Positions 1 through 8,399 of a stretch of DNA of 64,000 nt are shown here, in pieces. The notes under the pieces are model-generated. The model saw nothing but the letters and a program-made list of their open reading frames with translations, had not been told where the DNA came from and searched no databases. Origin of the DNA: Frateuria_A sp051900415 (GTDB lineage Bacteria; Pseudomonadota; Gammaproteobacteria; Xanthomonadales; Rhodanobacteraceae); assembly GCF_051900415.1 (NCBI RefSeq), contig NZ_JBHZGL010000005.1, positions 124,001-188,000 of the forward strand, read 5' to 3'. Made by a program: the position numbers and the translations under genes. Each line of letters opens with the position of its first letter. Within the stretch, counting starts at the first letter, position 1.

Positions 1-388
1 TGTAGACCGGCGGGTACGGCAGGTTGTTGGGCAGCGTGCCCTTGGCCGAACTGATCGCCGCCTGCACGTCCTGCGCGGCGATGTCGATGTCCCGGTCCAT
101 GTTGAACTGCAGGATGATCGTCGACAGGCCCGCGGACGAATCCGAGCTCATCATCGACAGGCCCGAGATCTGGCCCAGCTGGCGCTCCAGCGGCGTGGTC
201 ACCAGCGCCGCCATGGTGGTCGCGCTGGCGCCCGGGTACTGCGTGGTCACCACCAGGCTCGGTGCGTCGATTTCCGGCAACGCGGACACCGGCAGCTGCC
301 GATAGCCGAGCACGCCCAGCAGCAGCACCGCCACCATCAGCAGCGAGGTGGCGATCGGGCGGCGGATGAAGAGGGTGGAAAAGCCCAT
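1..388 (-). CDS. mdtB: RND efflux pump inner-membrane subunit, MdtB/MdtC type (N-terminal part only)
   Basis: About 129 N-terminal residues of a proton-driven RND multidrug pump; the rest lies beyond base 1. The visible part has the first membrane helix (LLMVAVLLLGVLGYRQLPV) followed by the start of the periplasmic porter domain (PEIDAPSLVVTTQYPGAS, then TTPLERQLGQISG and MDRDIDIAAQDVQAAI), which follows E. coli MdtB/MdtC closely. The ATG at 388 has AAAGG about nine bases upstream; an in-frame ATG at 415 would add nine residues. It lies just downstream of the adaptor gene on the same strand, so the pair forms an mdtAB-like operon. A paralogous mdtC and an outer-membrane channel may follow outside the window. 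Confidence 0.9.
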   Translation of the reverse strand, partial: MGFSTLFIRRPIATSLLMVAVLLLGVLGYRQLPVSALPEIDAPSLVVTTQYPGASATTMAALVTTPLERQLGQISGLSMMSSDSSAGLSTIILQFNMDRDIDIAAQDVQAAISSAKGTLPNNLPYPPVY

Positions 389-543
389 GAATGTGAACCT
401 TTGATGCGGCTTCATGCCGCGTGATGTGTCACTCCCTCCCCCGCGTGCAGGGGAGGGTCGGGGAAGGGTTCCACACGCTGCGGCAAGTTCCGCCTACCCC
501 CTCCCAGCCTCCCCCTGCGAGCAGGGGGAGGCACCGGAAGCCA
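389..543. repeat. Inverted palindromic repeat pair (CT-rich/GA-rich family) between adaptor and pump genes
   Basis: Within this spacer of the efflux operon are two imperfect palindromes, about 430-466 and 497-532, each a CCCTCCCC-type arm facing a GGGGAGGG-type arm. They belong to the same family as elements near 2650, 4100, 7785, 8130, 13460, 14730, 14840, 28670 and 57240. Being inside an operon, they could form an mRNA hairpin pair between the two cistrons. Confidence 0.7.
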
Positions 544-1767
544 TCAGTGCCCGCGGCGACCGCCGCCATTCTTTTTGGCCTTCTCCAGCTCTTCCTTGGT
601 CGGCGCCGGTGGCACTTCGCCGGGCTTGAGCGGATTGACCTTGCTGCCGGGCTTGAGGCGGAACTGGCCTTCGGTGACCACCTTCTGGCCCTGGGTCAGC
701 CCGCTGGCGATCATCACCGCGCTGTCGCCCACTTCCTGCGCGACCTGCACCGGCTGCATCTTGACCGTGTTGTCCTGCTGCAGCAGGTAGACGTAATCCC
801 CGTCGGGCCCGCGCTGCACCGCCTGCGCGGGGATCACCAGGCCGCCGCCGACGGTGCGCACCTTCAGCCGCACATTGACGAACTGGCCGGGCCACAACTC
901 GTTCTTCTGGTTCGGGAATTCCGACTTCAGACGGAACGTGCCGGTGCTGGCATCGATCTGGTTGTCGATCACCTTGAGCACGCCGCCATCGGCGATCACG
1001 TGCGCATCGCCGCGATCGAGCGCGGCCACGGACAGTTCGCCCTCGCCCATCGCGGCCTGGCGCACCATGTCCAGGTTCTGCTCGGGCAGGTTGAACATCA
1101 CGTTGATCGGGTGCAGCTGGGTCAGTGTGACGATGGTGCTGGTGGTGGTGACCACGTTGCCCGGGTCGACCCCGCGGATGCCGGCCAGGCCATCGATCGG
1201 CGAGACCACCTTGGTGTAGCCCAGCTGCACTTCGGCGTCGCGGATCTGCGCCTGGTCGGAGGCGAGGGTGGCTTCGAGCTGGCGCACGGTGTTGTGCAGT
1301 GCGTCCAGGTCCTGCTTGGCGATGTAGCCCTTCGGGCCCAGCTCCTGGCTGCGCGAGTAATTGGCCTTGGCGGTGGCCAGCTGCGCCTGGTCCTGGTGGA
1401 GCCGCGCCACGGCCTGGTCATACGTTGCCTGGAAGGTACGCGGATCGATCAGCGCCAGCACCTGGCCCTTCTTCACCGGCTGGCCCTCGGTGAACTCCAG
1501 GCTGATCAGGCGGCCGCTCACCTGCGGGCTGATCGCCACCGTGTTGAGCGCCTGCACCGTGCCCAGCGCCGTGAGGTACACCGGTACGTCCTGGCGCGCC
1601 ACCGGCACCACGGTGACCGGCACCGGCGGTTGCTGGCCTTCTTTTCCCTGGCCCTGGGCATTGGCCTGCCCTGGCTGACCGCCCGGCTTGTGCATCAGGC
1701 GCAGACCCACGAAGGCCAGCACCAGCACCACCACCACGATCAGCGCGATCTTCCAAAAACGCGACAT
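544..1767 (-). CDS. mdtA: RND efflux periplasmic adaptor (membrane fusion protein), MdtA type
   Basis: A 407-residue membrane-fusion protein that links an RND pump to an outer-membrane channel. One N-terminal anchor helix (WKIALIVVVVLVLAFVGLRL) is followed by a Gln/Gly-rich linker, then barrel-sandwich halves (VPVYLTALGTVQALNTV and VVSPIDGLAGIRGVDPGNVV) around a coiled-coil hairpin, then the beta-barrel (NQIDASTGTFRLKSEF) and membrane-proximal domain. The match to E. coli MdtA runs through the whole length. The start at 1767 is chosen because it begins directly before the anchor helix and has GGGAG eight bases upstream; an earlier ATG at 1905 would add 46 residues without family similarity. 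The tail is Lys/Gly/Arg-rich. The pump gene follows downstream. Confidence 0.93.
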   Translation of the reverse strand: MSRFWKIALIVVVVLVLAFVGLRLMHKPGGQPGQANAQGQGKEGQQPPVPVTVVPVARQDVPVYLTALGTVQALNTVAISPQVSGRLISLEFTEGQPVKKGQVLALIDPRTFQATYDQAVARLHQDQAQLATAKANYSRSQELGPKGYIAKQDLDALHNTVRQLEATLASDQAQIRDAEVQLGYTKVVSPIDGLAGIRGVDPGNVVTTTSTIVTLTQLHPINVMFNLPEQNLDMVRQAAMGEGELSVAALDRGDAHVIADGGVLKVIDNQIDASTGTFRLKSEFPNQKNELWPGQFVNVRLKVRTVGGGLVIPAQAVQRGPDGDYVYLLQQDNTVKMQPVQVAQEVGDSAVMIASGLTQGQKVVTEGQFRLKPGSKVNPLKPGEVPPAPTKEELEKAKKNGGGRRGH

Positions 1768-1950
1768 TGATAAAGCTCCCGGATGTTGTCGAACCCCTGC
1801 AGGCTGCACGGCGCGCAGCCAGGGCCGACCCTGTGAAAAGCATAGGGTTACAGCAACGGCCTTGGACAATGCCAGTTGACAGGGGTGCCCCATGACCGAT
1901 GACACGTGACCGGCGGCGCTCTGCCGTCGATCGCATCGCGGGTCCGGCCT

Positions 1951-1979
1951 GAACCTTACCGCGCGCTTTGATCTATAAT
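1951..1979 (+). promoter_or_regulatory. Candidate sigma70 promoter for the cytochrome c gene
   Basis: A perfect TATAAT lies at 1974-1979, about 75 bases before the GTG start at 2055. No good -35 hexamer is seen at the usual distance, so only the -10 is well supported. The 287-base spacer 1768-2054 also has to hold the promoter of the divergent efflux operon, which I could not place. Confidence 0.45.
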
Positions 1980-2054
1980 CGGCGTCTTGTCTGCCCCGCG
2001 CCGGCCAGTCTAGAGGCTCGCCGGCCCGTCCACTGATTATCTGGAGTTACTTGC

Positions 2055-2588
2055 GTGAGCGGTTCCATGACCAAATCGGACCAGAGCTTCATCCGCCAGT
2101 TCAGCTGGCTGATCGCCGGTCTGCACGTACTGGCGCTGGTGTTGCTGATCATGGCCTACAGCATCTACTCCCACGCGGCGAAGGAAACCAACCCGCACGC
2201 AGCGCAGCGCGTCGCCGAGCGCCTGGCCCCGGCCGGCGCGGTGTACGCCGGCGACACCGGCCGCGCCGCGATGCTGGCCGCGCAGGACGCCGCCGCCAAG
2301 GCCGCCGCCTCGCAGGTCGCCTTCGGCGGCAGCACCGACGGCAAGACGATCTACGAAGGGTTGTGCCACAGCTGTCACACCGCCGGCGTGGCCGGCGCGC
2401 CCAAGCTGGGCGACAAGGCCGCCTGGGCGCCGCGCATCGCGCAGGGCATCGACACCCTGGTCAAGCACGCGATCGAGGGCTACCACGGCCCGGACGGCAA
2501 CTTCATGCCCCCCAAGGGCGGCATGCCCTCGCTCACCGACGAGCAGGTCGCCAGCACGGTCAAGTGGATCGTCAGCCAGGCCAAGTAA
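2055..2588 (+). CDS. Membrane-anchored cytochrome c5-like protein
   Basis: A 177-residue monohaem c-type cytochrome. One N-terminal membrane helix (SWLIAGLHVLALVLLIMAYSIYS) anchors it with the haem domain in the periplasm. The haem site is CHSCH at residues 104-108 and the axial Met is most likely M151 in FMPPKGG. An Ala-rich linker separates anchor and haem domain. This size and motif fit cytochrome c5/c555 electron carriers of gammaproteobacteria that feed terminal oxidases. The GTG start at 2055 has GGAG nine bases upstream; ATG at 2067 is an alternative. It is monocistronic and ends in a strong terminator. Confidence 0.88.
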   Translation: MSGSMTKSDQSFIRQFSWLIAGLHVLALVLLIMAYSIYSHAAKETNPHAAQRVAERLAPAGAVYAGDTGRAAMLAAQDAAAKAAASQVAFGGSTDGKTIYEGLCHSCHTAGVAGAPKLGDKAAWAPRIAQGIDTLVKHAIEGYHGPDGNFMPPKGGMPSLTDEQVASTVKWIVSQAK

Positions 2589-2615
2589 GCTCGCCTGACA
2601 GAAAAACCATCATCG

Positions 2616-2644
2616 AAACGCCGCCCACCGGGCGGCGTTTTTTT
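2616..2644 (+). terminator. Rho-independent terminator after the cytochrome c gene
   Basis: A perfect 11-bp stem (AAACGCCGCCC / GGGCGGCGTTT) with a 3-base loop is followed by a T run that totals seven Ts. It starts 28 bases after the stop codon. Confidence 0.92.
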
Positions 2645-2645
2645 G

Positions 2646-2762
2646 TTCGCCCCTTTTTCTCCGGGGAGAGGGTTGGATGAGGGTCAGCCTCGCCGACGCC
2701 CTCGAAGGCTTTTCACGCACGCCTCGCCGCGGGCACCCTCGATCCCGCGATGCGGGCGCCGC
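2646..2762. repeat. Single copy of the CT/GA-rich palindromic repeat and flank
   Basis: At about 2650-2686 there is a TCTCCGGGGAGAGGG core followed by TTGGATGAGGG, the same consensus as the repeats near 7785 and 14735. The remaining bases up to the convergent gene hold no recognisable signal. Confidence 0.6.
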
Positions 2763-3341
2763 CTACGGAGTCCACGCGTGCGCGAACCGCTGCAGCTGCG
2801 GGAAGAACGCATCGAAGCGCGCCTGCAGCGGCGCATCCATTTCCTGCAGCACCGGCAGCATCCGCCCCAGTGGGTTGTCGCGCTGCAGGCGCTGGCCGAT
2901 GCCGGCCAGTGCGCGATCCAGCACCGCCGGGTCGGCATAGGCGGCGGGCAGGTCGTTGGCCTGCATGTAGTGCGCGAAACGCCGTGCGGTCGGCGGCAGC
3001 AGCGCGTCCTGCCGTTGCAGCAACCCGCGCAGGCCGGTCGAGAAGCCCGCCAGCGGCAGCGGCGACCAGCGGGCGAAGTCGCGCGCGAGCAGATGATCGA
3101 ACCACATGTCCAGCGCGATGCCCGCGTAGCGCCGGTACGGCGGCTCGAACAACGCGCGCGCCGCCACGACTTCCGGGTGGCTGTCGGTGTAGCCGTCGAT
3201 CGCCCGGTGCAGCGCGATGCCCTCGCGCACGCCGGCCGGCAACGACCGATCCGGCGTGCCGCGTACGAAGTCTCCGAGCACTCCACCGAGCACACGATCC
3301 CCGTCGGCTCCGGCGAGCAGCGCGTGCGCCAGGTGGTTCAC
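2763..3341 (-). CDS. acpH: ACP phosphodiesterase family protein (DUF479/AcpH-like)
   Basis: A 192-residue protein matching AcpH, the acyl-carrier-protein phosphodiesterase that removes 4'-phosphopantetheine from holo-ACP. AcpH of E. coli is 193 residues. The N-terminus NHLAHALLAG, the segment VLGDFVRG, the HRAIDGYTDSHPEV motif and DMWFDHLLARDF are typical of the family and include the metal-binding His/Asp positions of this HD-like fold. The start is taken as GTG at 3341 because it gives the family length; the ribosome site is weak. The gene is divergent from the hydrolase at 3396 with only 54 bases between the starts. Family members differ in activity, so the exact function is inferred. Confidence 0.8.
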   Translation of the reverse strand: MNHLAHALLAGADGDRVLGGVLGDFVRGTPDRSLPAGVREGIALHRAIDGYTDSHPEVVAARALFEPPYRRYAGIALDMWFDHLLARDFARWSPLPLAGFSTGLRGLLQRQDALLPPTARRFAHYMQANDLPAAYADPAVLDRALAGIGQRLQRDNPLGRMLPVLQEMDAPLQARFDAFFPQLQRFAHAWTP

Positions 3342-3395
3342 GTCGGTGCCCGGCACGACGGCCGATGCACGGCCACGACGGTTATCATTGTGCGC

Positions 3396-4085
3396 ATGAC
3401 GCCCATCACCGTTCCCGACAATCCCGCCTCGTTCCCGAGCGAAGAAGCGAGCTTCGCGCTCGACGGCCCGGTCGGCAAGCTGGAGGCGATCGGCAACGTC
3501 GCCGCGCCCGCCGACGCCCGAAGCGGCGTGGCGGTGATCTGCCACCCCAACCCCGTGCAGGGCGGCACCATGCACAACAAGGTGGTGACGATGGTCGAGC
3601 GCAGCCTGCGCGAGTCGGGGCTGGACACCGTGCGCTTCAACTTCCGCGGCACCGGCACCTCCGAAGGCAGTTACGACGAGGGCAACGGCGAAGGCGAGGA
3701 CCTGGCCGCGGTAGTCGCCTGGGTGCGCCGCGTCCGCCCCGACGACGTGCTGTGGCTGGCCGGGTTCTCCTTCGGCAGCTACGTGACCATCCGCAACGCC
3801 GCGCGCCTGGGCGCCGCGGCGCTGGTCAGCATCGCACCGCCGGCCGGGCGCTTCGCGCTGACCGACATCGACGTGCCGCAGTGCCCCTGGCTGATCGTGC
3901 AGGGCGAGGCCGACGAAGTGGTCGAGCCGCAGGCCGTGTTCGACTGGATCGAGAGCCTGCCGGTCGAACCCGACGTGGTGCGCATGCCCGAGACCAGCCA
4001 TTTCTTCCATCGCCGGCTGATGGACCTGCGCGGCGCGGTCAAGCATGCCGTGCAGCCGTGGCTGCCGCCACGGCGCACGGGATGA
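3396..4085 (+). CDS. Alpha/beta hydrolase of the small dienelactone-hydrolase-like type
   Basis: A 229-residue single-domain alpha/beta hydrolase without signal peptide, so probably cytoplasmic. It has CHPNPVQGGTMHNKVV near the N-terminus, FNFRGTGTSEG, a nucleophile elbow GFSFGSY (Ser), a likely acid Asp in QGEADEVVEP and a catalytic His in ETSHFFHRRL. This layout matches the COG2945 family common in Proteobacteria, whose substrate is unknown. ATG at 3396 follows a TATCAT box by only seven bases, so the transcript may be nearly leaderless; a GTG six bases upstream is another option. Confidence 0.85.
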   Translation: MTPITVPDNPASFPSEEASFALDGPVGKLEAIGNVAAPADARSGVAVICHPNPVQGGTMHNKVVTMVERSLRESGLDTVRFNFRGTGTSEGSYDEGNGEGEDLAAVVAWVRRVRPDDVLWLAGFSFGSYVTIRNAARLGAAALVSIAPPAGRFALTDIDVPQCPWLIVQGEADEVVEPQAVFDWIESLPVEPDVVRMPETSHFFHRRLMDLRGAVKHAVQPWLPPRRTG

Positions 4086-4221
4086 CCTGCTCATCCCCCC
4101 TCCCCTGCGTACGGGGGAGGGTCGGGGAGGGGGCCCACGCCAACGTGGACACCCGCCTCCTGGCCTCTCCCTGCAGGCAGGGAGAGGAGCAATCCACGCA
4201 TGCCCTGGCCGCCCCCGCTCC
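4086..4221. repeat. Pair of CT/GA-rich palindromes just before zapE
   Basis: Two palindromes lie at about 4096-4128 and 4162-4192 in the opposite sense to each other. The last arm, GGGAGAGGAG, ends about 30 bases before the zapE start. The pattern is the same as before rsmB and nrdB. Confidence 0.7.
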
Positions 4222-5328
4222 ATGACCGACCTCACCCCTTCCGCCCGCTACCACGACGGCGTCGCTGCCCATCGCTGGGAAGCCGACCCCGCGCAGCTCG
4301 CCGTGCTGCCGGAATTCGACCGCATGCACGCGGCTCTGTGCGCCACGCCGGACAACGGCGGGCTTTTCGGGCGACTGAAATCGCTGTTCGGCGACGACGA
4401 GCGTCCGCCGGTGCCGGGCCTGTACCTGTGGGGCAGCGTCGGCCGCGGCAAGACCTTCCTGATGGACCTGTTCGCCGCCAGCCTGCCGCACGGCGTGGCG
4501 CTGCGCCGGCATTTCCACCGTTTCATGGGCGAGGTGCACGCACACCTGCGCGAACTGGGCGAGCGCGCTGATCCGCTGGAGGACGTCGCCGAACGCCTGG
4601 CCGGGCGCTGCCGCGTGCTGTGCCTGGACGAGTTCCTGGTCAACGACATCGGCGACGCGATGATCCTGGCCAACCTGCTGGATGCCCTGTTCCGTCGCGG
4701 CGTGGCGCTGGTCACCACCTCCAACACGCCACCGAAGAACCTCTACCGCGACGGCCTGCAACGGGCGCGCTTCCTGCCCGCCATTGCACTGATCGAGCGG
4801 CACTGCCACGTGGTGGAGATGGTCTCCCCACGCGACTGGCGCCTGCGCGCGCTGACCCAGGCGCCGGTCTACCTGACCCCGCCGGGCGCCGAGGCCGAGC
4901 GCGCGCTGGCGCGGATCTTTGCCAGCCAGGCGCAGGGCGAAGCACACGAGGGCGGCACGCTGGACGTCAATGGCCGCCCGATCCCGCTGCGCCGGCAGGC
5001 GCCGGGCGTGCTGTGGTTCGAGTTCGAGGCGCTGTGCGAGGGCCCACGCGCGGTGGCCGACTACATCGCGCTGGCGCGGCGGGTGCCCACGGTGATCGTG
5101 TCCGGCGTGCCGCAGTTCTCGATCTACAGCGAGGACGCCGCGCGGCGCTTCCTGTTGATGGTCGACGAGTTCTACGACCGCCACGTCAAGCTCGTGCTGT
5201 CCGCCGCCGCGCCGATCACCGAGCTGTACGACGGCGAACGCCACCGCGCCGAGTTCAGCCGCACCGAATCGCGGCTGATCGAGATGCAGAGCGAGGAATA
5301 CCTGGCGCTACCGCACCGCCCCGAATAG
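4222..5328 (+). CDS. zapE: Cell division protein ZapE (AFG1-like AAA ATPase)
   Basis: A 368-residue AFG1/ZapE-family P-loop ATPase. In E. coli ZapE acts on FtsZ rings late in division. The Walker A motif GSVGRGKT is at residues 71-78 and Walker B LCLDEF at about 133-138. FHRFMGEVHAHL, LVTTSNTPPKNLYRDGLQR and the C-terminal EFSRTESRLIEMQSEEYL are all family signatures. Length is normal for the family. ATG at 4222 is the start that begins the usual N-terminal RYHDGV region; no strong ribosome site lies right before it. It is a single gene between repeat elements. Confidence 0.93.
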   Translation: MTDLTPSARYHDGVAAHRWEADPAQLAVLPEFDRMHAALCATPDNGGLFGRLKSLFGDDERPPVPGLYLWGSVGRGKTFLMDLFAASLPHGVALRRHFHRFMGEVHAHLRELGERADPLEDVAERLAGRCRVLCLDEFLVNDIGDAMILANLLDALFRRGVALVTTSNTPPKNLYRDGLQRARFLPAIALIERHCHVVEMVSPRDWRLRALTQAPVYLTPPGAEAERALARIFASQAQGEAHEGGTLDVNGRPIPLRRQAPGVLWFEFEALCEGPRAVADYIALARRVPTVIVSGVPQFSIYSEDAARRFLLMVDEFYDRHVKLVLSAAAPITELYDGERHRAEFSRTESRLIEMQSEEYLALPHRPE

Positions 5329-5482
5329 GCCTTCAGCTGCAGGAACGAACGGCTGGTTCCAGCAGGAGCCTCATCGCCCGCCGCATTTCTTTTTTCCGCA
5401 TTGCGGCCGTCGACGCCGCCGAAGTACTCTGGCCGGAGGGGTTACAAGCGGTTCCCACCAGGTCGGCCGGAGGGAGAACGCC

Positions 5483-7306
5483 ATGCATACGACCGTGGAG
5501 CACGCGCTGGAGGCGACCGCCCTGGATGGGGAATCCGCCTCCAGCGACGAGACAGGCCCGTTGGCCGCGGGCGACCATTACACCGTTCCGGGCTTCGATT
5601 CGGTCGCCCACCTCGCCTCCGCGTCGCTGGGCGTGGCGATGGTCGCGCTGGTGCTCGATAGCGGCAGCGCCTACTGGTACAGCCGCGATGCCGGGCCGCG
5701 CACTCCCCATGTTCTGCACCCGCTCTATCTGGAAGCCGCGCGTCGCGGTGCCGGCCAGGTGCTGCCGGACATCGCCGCCGACGCGCGCTATCGCGACACG
5801 CCACCCCTGACCGGCCCCTCGCCGGCCACCCTGCGTTTCTTCGCCTGCGAACCGGTGTTCACCCTAAGCGGCAGGCACGTCGGCGCGCTATGCGTGATGG
5901 ACCATCCCCCGCGCAGCGGCCTGGACGAGGCCGGACTGGCCGCCCTGCGCGATGCCGCCCGACTGGCCGGTGCCGGCGTGGTGCTGGGCAGCTACCTCGG
6001 GCGCACCGACCCGGTCACCCAGCTGCCGCACCGCAGCGCGTTCTTCGAAGACCTGCGCAGCCGCCACAAGAACGGCGCGCAGCGCGCCTGGCTGATTGCC
6101 ATCGAAGTGGCGCCGGTGGAGCGCTTCAATGCCTTCGTGCGCGCGATGGGCTTCCCCTATGCCGACGAGCTGATGCGCGCCGTGGCCGCGCGCGTGCTCG
6201 ACTGGATGCCGCCATGCACGAACCTCTACCAGGTCGGCGTCACCCGTTTCGCCGCGGTACTGCCCGACGGCGACAAACCCCTGGAAACCACCCAGCTCGA
6301 CGCGCTGGTCGCCCGCCTGCGTACACCGTTCGACTGCCTGGACATCCCGCTCACCCTGCAGCCTGGCGTCGGCCTGCTCGACCTGGACGTGCGCCAGCTC
6401 GACGGCTCCGATCCGCTGCGCCAGGTGATGAGCGCCTCCTACGCTGCCCAGCGCAACCCGCGCGGCTGGGCGTTGTACGAGCGCAGCCAGGACGAACGGC
6501 ACCGCCAGGAGTTTTTCCTGGTCACCGAGCTGGCCGCCGCGCTGACCGAGCGCACCGAGCTCTACCTGCATTACCAGCCGCGCGTACGCCTGAGTGACGG
6601 CCGCTGCATCGCCATGGAGGCGCTCGCACGCTGGCGCCACCCGACCCTGGGCGAAGTACCGCCGGGCCAGTTCGTGCCGTTGGCCGAACGCGCCGGCCTG
6701 ATGCGCTCGCTGACCGGCTGGGTGCTCGACCACGGTGTCGCCCAGTTGGCCGCGTGGCGCCGCGCCGGCTGCGATGTGGGGCTGTCGCTCAACATCTCCA
6801 ACGCCGATTTCGACGCGGACCTGGTCACGCGACTGCAGGACGTGGCGACCCGCTACGGCGTCGAGCCGCGCACGCTGGAGCTGGAGTTCACCGAGAGCAC
6901 GCTGCTGGCGCACAACGACGCGACCCGCCGCCACCTGGCGGCGGTGCGCGAGCTCGGTGCGGGCATTGCCATCGACGATTTCGGCACCGGCTACAGCAAT
7001 CTCGCCTCGTTGCGGCAGATGCCGGCAACCTGCCTGAAGATCGACCAGTCCTTCGTGCGCGCGATGGACGCCAGCCGCCACGATGCAGCAATCGTGCGCT
7101 CGACCGCGGCGCTGGCGCACGACCTGGGTTTTCGGGTGGTGGTCGAGGGCGTGGAAACCCGGCGCATCTACGACGCGGTGCGCCGCATGGACTGCGACGA
7201 GGTGCAGGGCTACTTCGTCTCGCGCCCGCTGCCGGCCGCCGCCGTGCCACCCTGGCTGGAGCGCACGGCCGACTGGCATCAGGTCGATGGCGAGGGCGCT
7301 CCGTGA
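5483..7306 (+). CDS. GAF / degenerate GGDEF / EAL cyclic-di-GMP phosphodiesterase
   Basis: A 607-residue soluble signalling protein. An N-terminal GAF-type sensor domain covers about residues 30-170, a GGDEF-like domain about 180-335 and an EAL domain about 350-595. The EAL domain looks catalytically complete: EAL at 379-381, NISN, the DDFGTGYS loop from D498, KIDQSFV and VEGVET. In the GGDEF domain the signature loop reads VGVTRF around residues 251-256, so cyclase activity is very unlikely. The expected activity is therefore cleavage of c-di-GMP, perhaps tuned by GAF ligand or GTP binding. ATG at 5483 has a strong GGAGGGAG site. The stop overlaps the start of a hemerythrin-like gene, so the two are translationally coupled. 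Confidence 0.93.
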   Translation: MHTTVEHALEATALDGESASSDETGPLAAGDHYTVPGFDSVAHLASASLGVAMVALVLDSGSAYWYSRDAGPRTPHVLHPLYLEAARRGAGQVLPDIAADARYRDTPPLTGPSPATLRFFACEPVFTLSGRHVGALCVMDHPPRSGLDEAGLAALRDAARLAGAGVVLGSYLGRTDPVTQLPHRSAFFEDLRSRHKNGAQRAWLIAIEVAPVERFNAFVRAMGFPYADELMRAVAARVLDWMPPCTNLYQVGVTRFAAVLPDGDKPLETTQLDALVARLRTPFDCLDIPLTLQPGVGLLDLDVRQLDGSDPLRQVMSASYAAQRNPRGWALYERSQDERHRQEFFLVTELAAALTERTELYLHYQPRVRLSDGRCIAMEALARWRHPTLGEVPPGQFVPLAERAGLMRSLTGWVLDHGVAQLAAWRRAGCDVGLSLNISNADFDADLVTRLQDVATRYGVEPRTLELEFTESTLLAHNDATRRHLAAVRELGAGIAIDDFGTGYSNLASLRQMPATCLKIDQSFVRAMDASRHDAAIVRSTAALAHDLGFRVVVEGVETRRIYDAVRRMDCDEVQGYFVSRPLPAAAVPPWLERTADWHQVDGEGAP

Positions 7307-7713
7307 GGTTGACCGACATCCTGCGTGGCCAGCATGCGCAGCTGTACGCCCTGCTCGACGAACTGCAACGCCTTGGGCTGACTGGTCCGGAAGGCCGCGA
7401 ACGGCTGCAGAAGGCGAGGCAGGCGATGCTTTCGCACCTGAGTCTGGAGGACAGCCGGCTTTACCCGGCCCTGCACGCGAACCCTTCCACGTCCGTCCTG
7501 GCCAGCCGCTACGCCGAGGAGATGCAGCAGCTCACGCCTGCGTTGCTCGCTTTTTTCGATACCTATCGTGAAGGCAGTGCGGAACCGCAGGCGTTCTCGC
7601 GCAGTCTGGGTCAGTTGCTGGCCGTGTTGCAGCAGCGCATCGGTCGCGAGGAAGGTCGGCTGTACCCGGCCTACGAAGCGCACTGCGAGCCGACCGGCCT
7701 GCCGCCGATCTAG
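7303..7713 (+). CDS. Hemerythrin-like helical protein with incomplete metal ligands
   Basis: A 136-residue all-helical protein of the HHE/hemerythrin fold. Family features are a His in helix A (H11), H45 with E49 in HLSLEDSRLYP (HxxxE) and the late segment REEGRLYPAYEAH. A canonical protein would also have a His in the third helix and a His four residues before the REE segment; here the third helix lacks one and R112 sits at the latter place. The di-iron centre may therefore be absent or altered. It starts with GTG, and GTGA shares bases with the stop of the EAL protein, so the two are translated together. A role in modulating the phosphodiesterase is inference from this coupling. Confidence 0.75.
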   Translation: MRLTDILRGQHAQLYALLDELQRLGLTGPEGRERLQKARQAMLSHLSLEDSRLYPALHANPSTSVLASRYAEEMQQLTPALLAFFDTYREGSAEPQAFSRSLGQLLAVLQQRIGREEGRLYPAYEAHCEPTGLPPI

Positions 7714-8399
7714 GGTGGGCTCGGGCCGCCATCGCCGAAGCGCTACTTGCGGGGAGCATAGGTTGTGCGCTGGCTCTGCTCCCCTCCCCTCCGGGGAGAG
7801 GGTTGGGATGAGGGGTCGGGGCTCGCGGGACTGTTTCGTCCGGAGATTGCATTGGTTGTCGCCCTTGCGTGGCCTCACCGCGACTGGGCTCGCCTGCCGC
7901 GGGCTTCCGACCGCCTGCCGGCGCTCGGGTCACTTTCTTTGCTGGCCCAAAGAAAGTAACCAAAGAAATGGCCTGCTAAGCCCGGTGAGGGATAAGAGCT
8001 AGGTACCGCCTCGCCTTGCTTGGTCAGTCGCTTGCTCTTAGAGGAGCTGCCGCCGCTTTACCGCGGGCGCTCGGGAGCTGAGGCAAGAGGGCTTGCGCGT
8101 TTGGGTGCCGGAGCGCCGCACTTGGCTCCCTCTCCCCTCCGGGGAGAGGGTGGGGTGAGGGGCCGGGGCTCGCGGGAATGCCTGCGAGAGCGCTGCCTTA
8201 CTTGTCGTTCTTGCGAGTCTCCCCGCGACTTGGCTCGCCTGCGGCGAACCTCCCAAAAGAGATGGCGACTAAGCCCGGCGGGGGATAAGCGCTGCGCGCA
8301 CTTCACTTTGCCTGGTGATCCCTCTTGCTCCTGGAGGAGCTGCCGCCGCTTTACCGCGGGCACCCGGAGTTGGCGACAGTTCGCGGCCGGACGCCCGGG
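7714..8399. repeat. Intergenic tandem repeat region, about 290-bp degenerate unit, two copies
   Basis: This 686-base gap has no credible gene. Two degenerate copies follow each other, about 7780-8070 and 8125-8365. Each starts with the CT/GA-rich palindrome, continues with a GGGGCTCGCGGGA stretch, then CGCGACTxGGCTCGCCTGC, then CTAAGCCCGG and GGGATAAG, and ends with GAGGAGCTGCCGCCGC and TTTACCGCGGGC. The first copy also contains the widely seen element CCCAAAGAAAGTAACCAAAG near 7950. A plus-strand open frame across 8020-8817 is an artefact of the repeats and of the opposite-strand gene. Confidence 0.75.

Noticed and set aside
421..1770. Long plus-strand open frame of 449 codons opposite mdtA
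   Set aside because: It is antisense to a clear membrane-fusion protein, is His/Arg/Gln-rich and has no family pattern; GC-rich third positions create such shadows.
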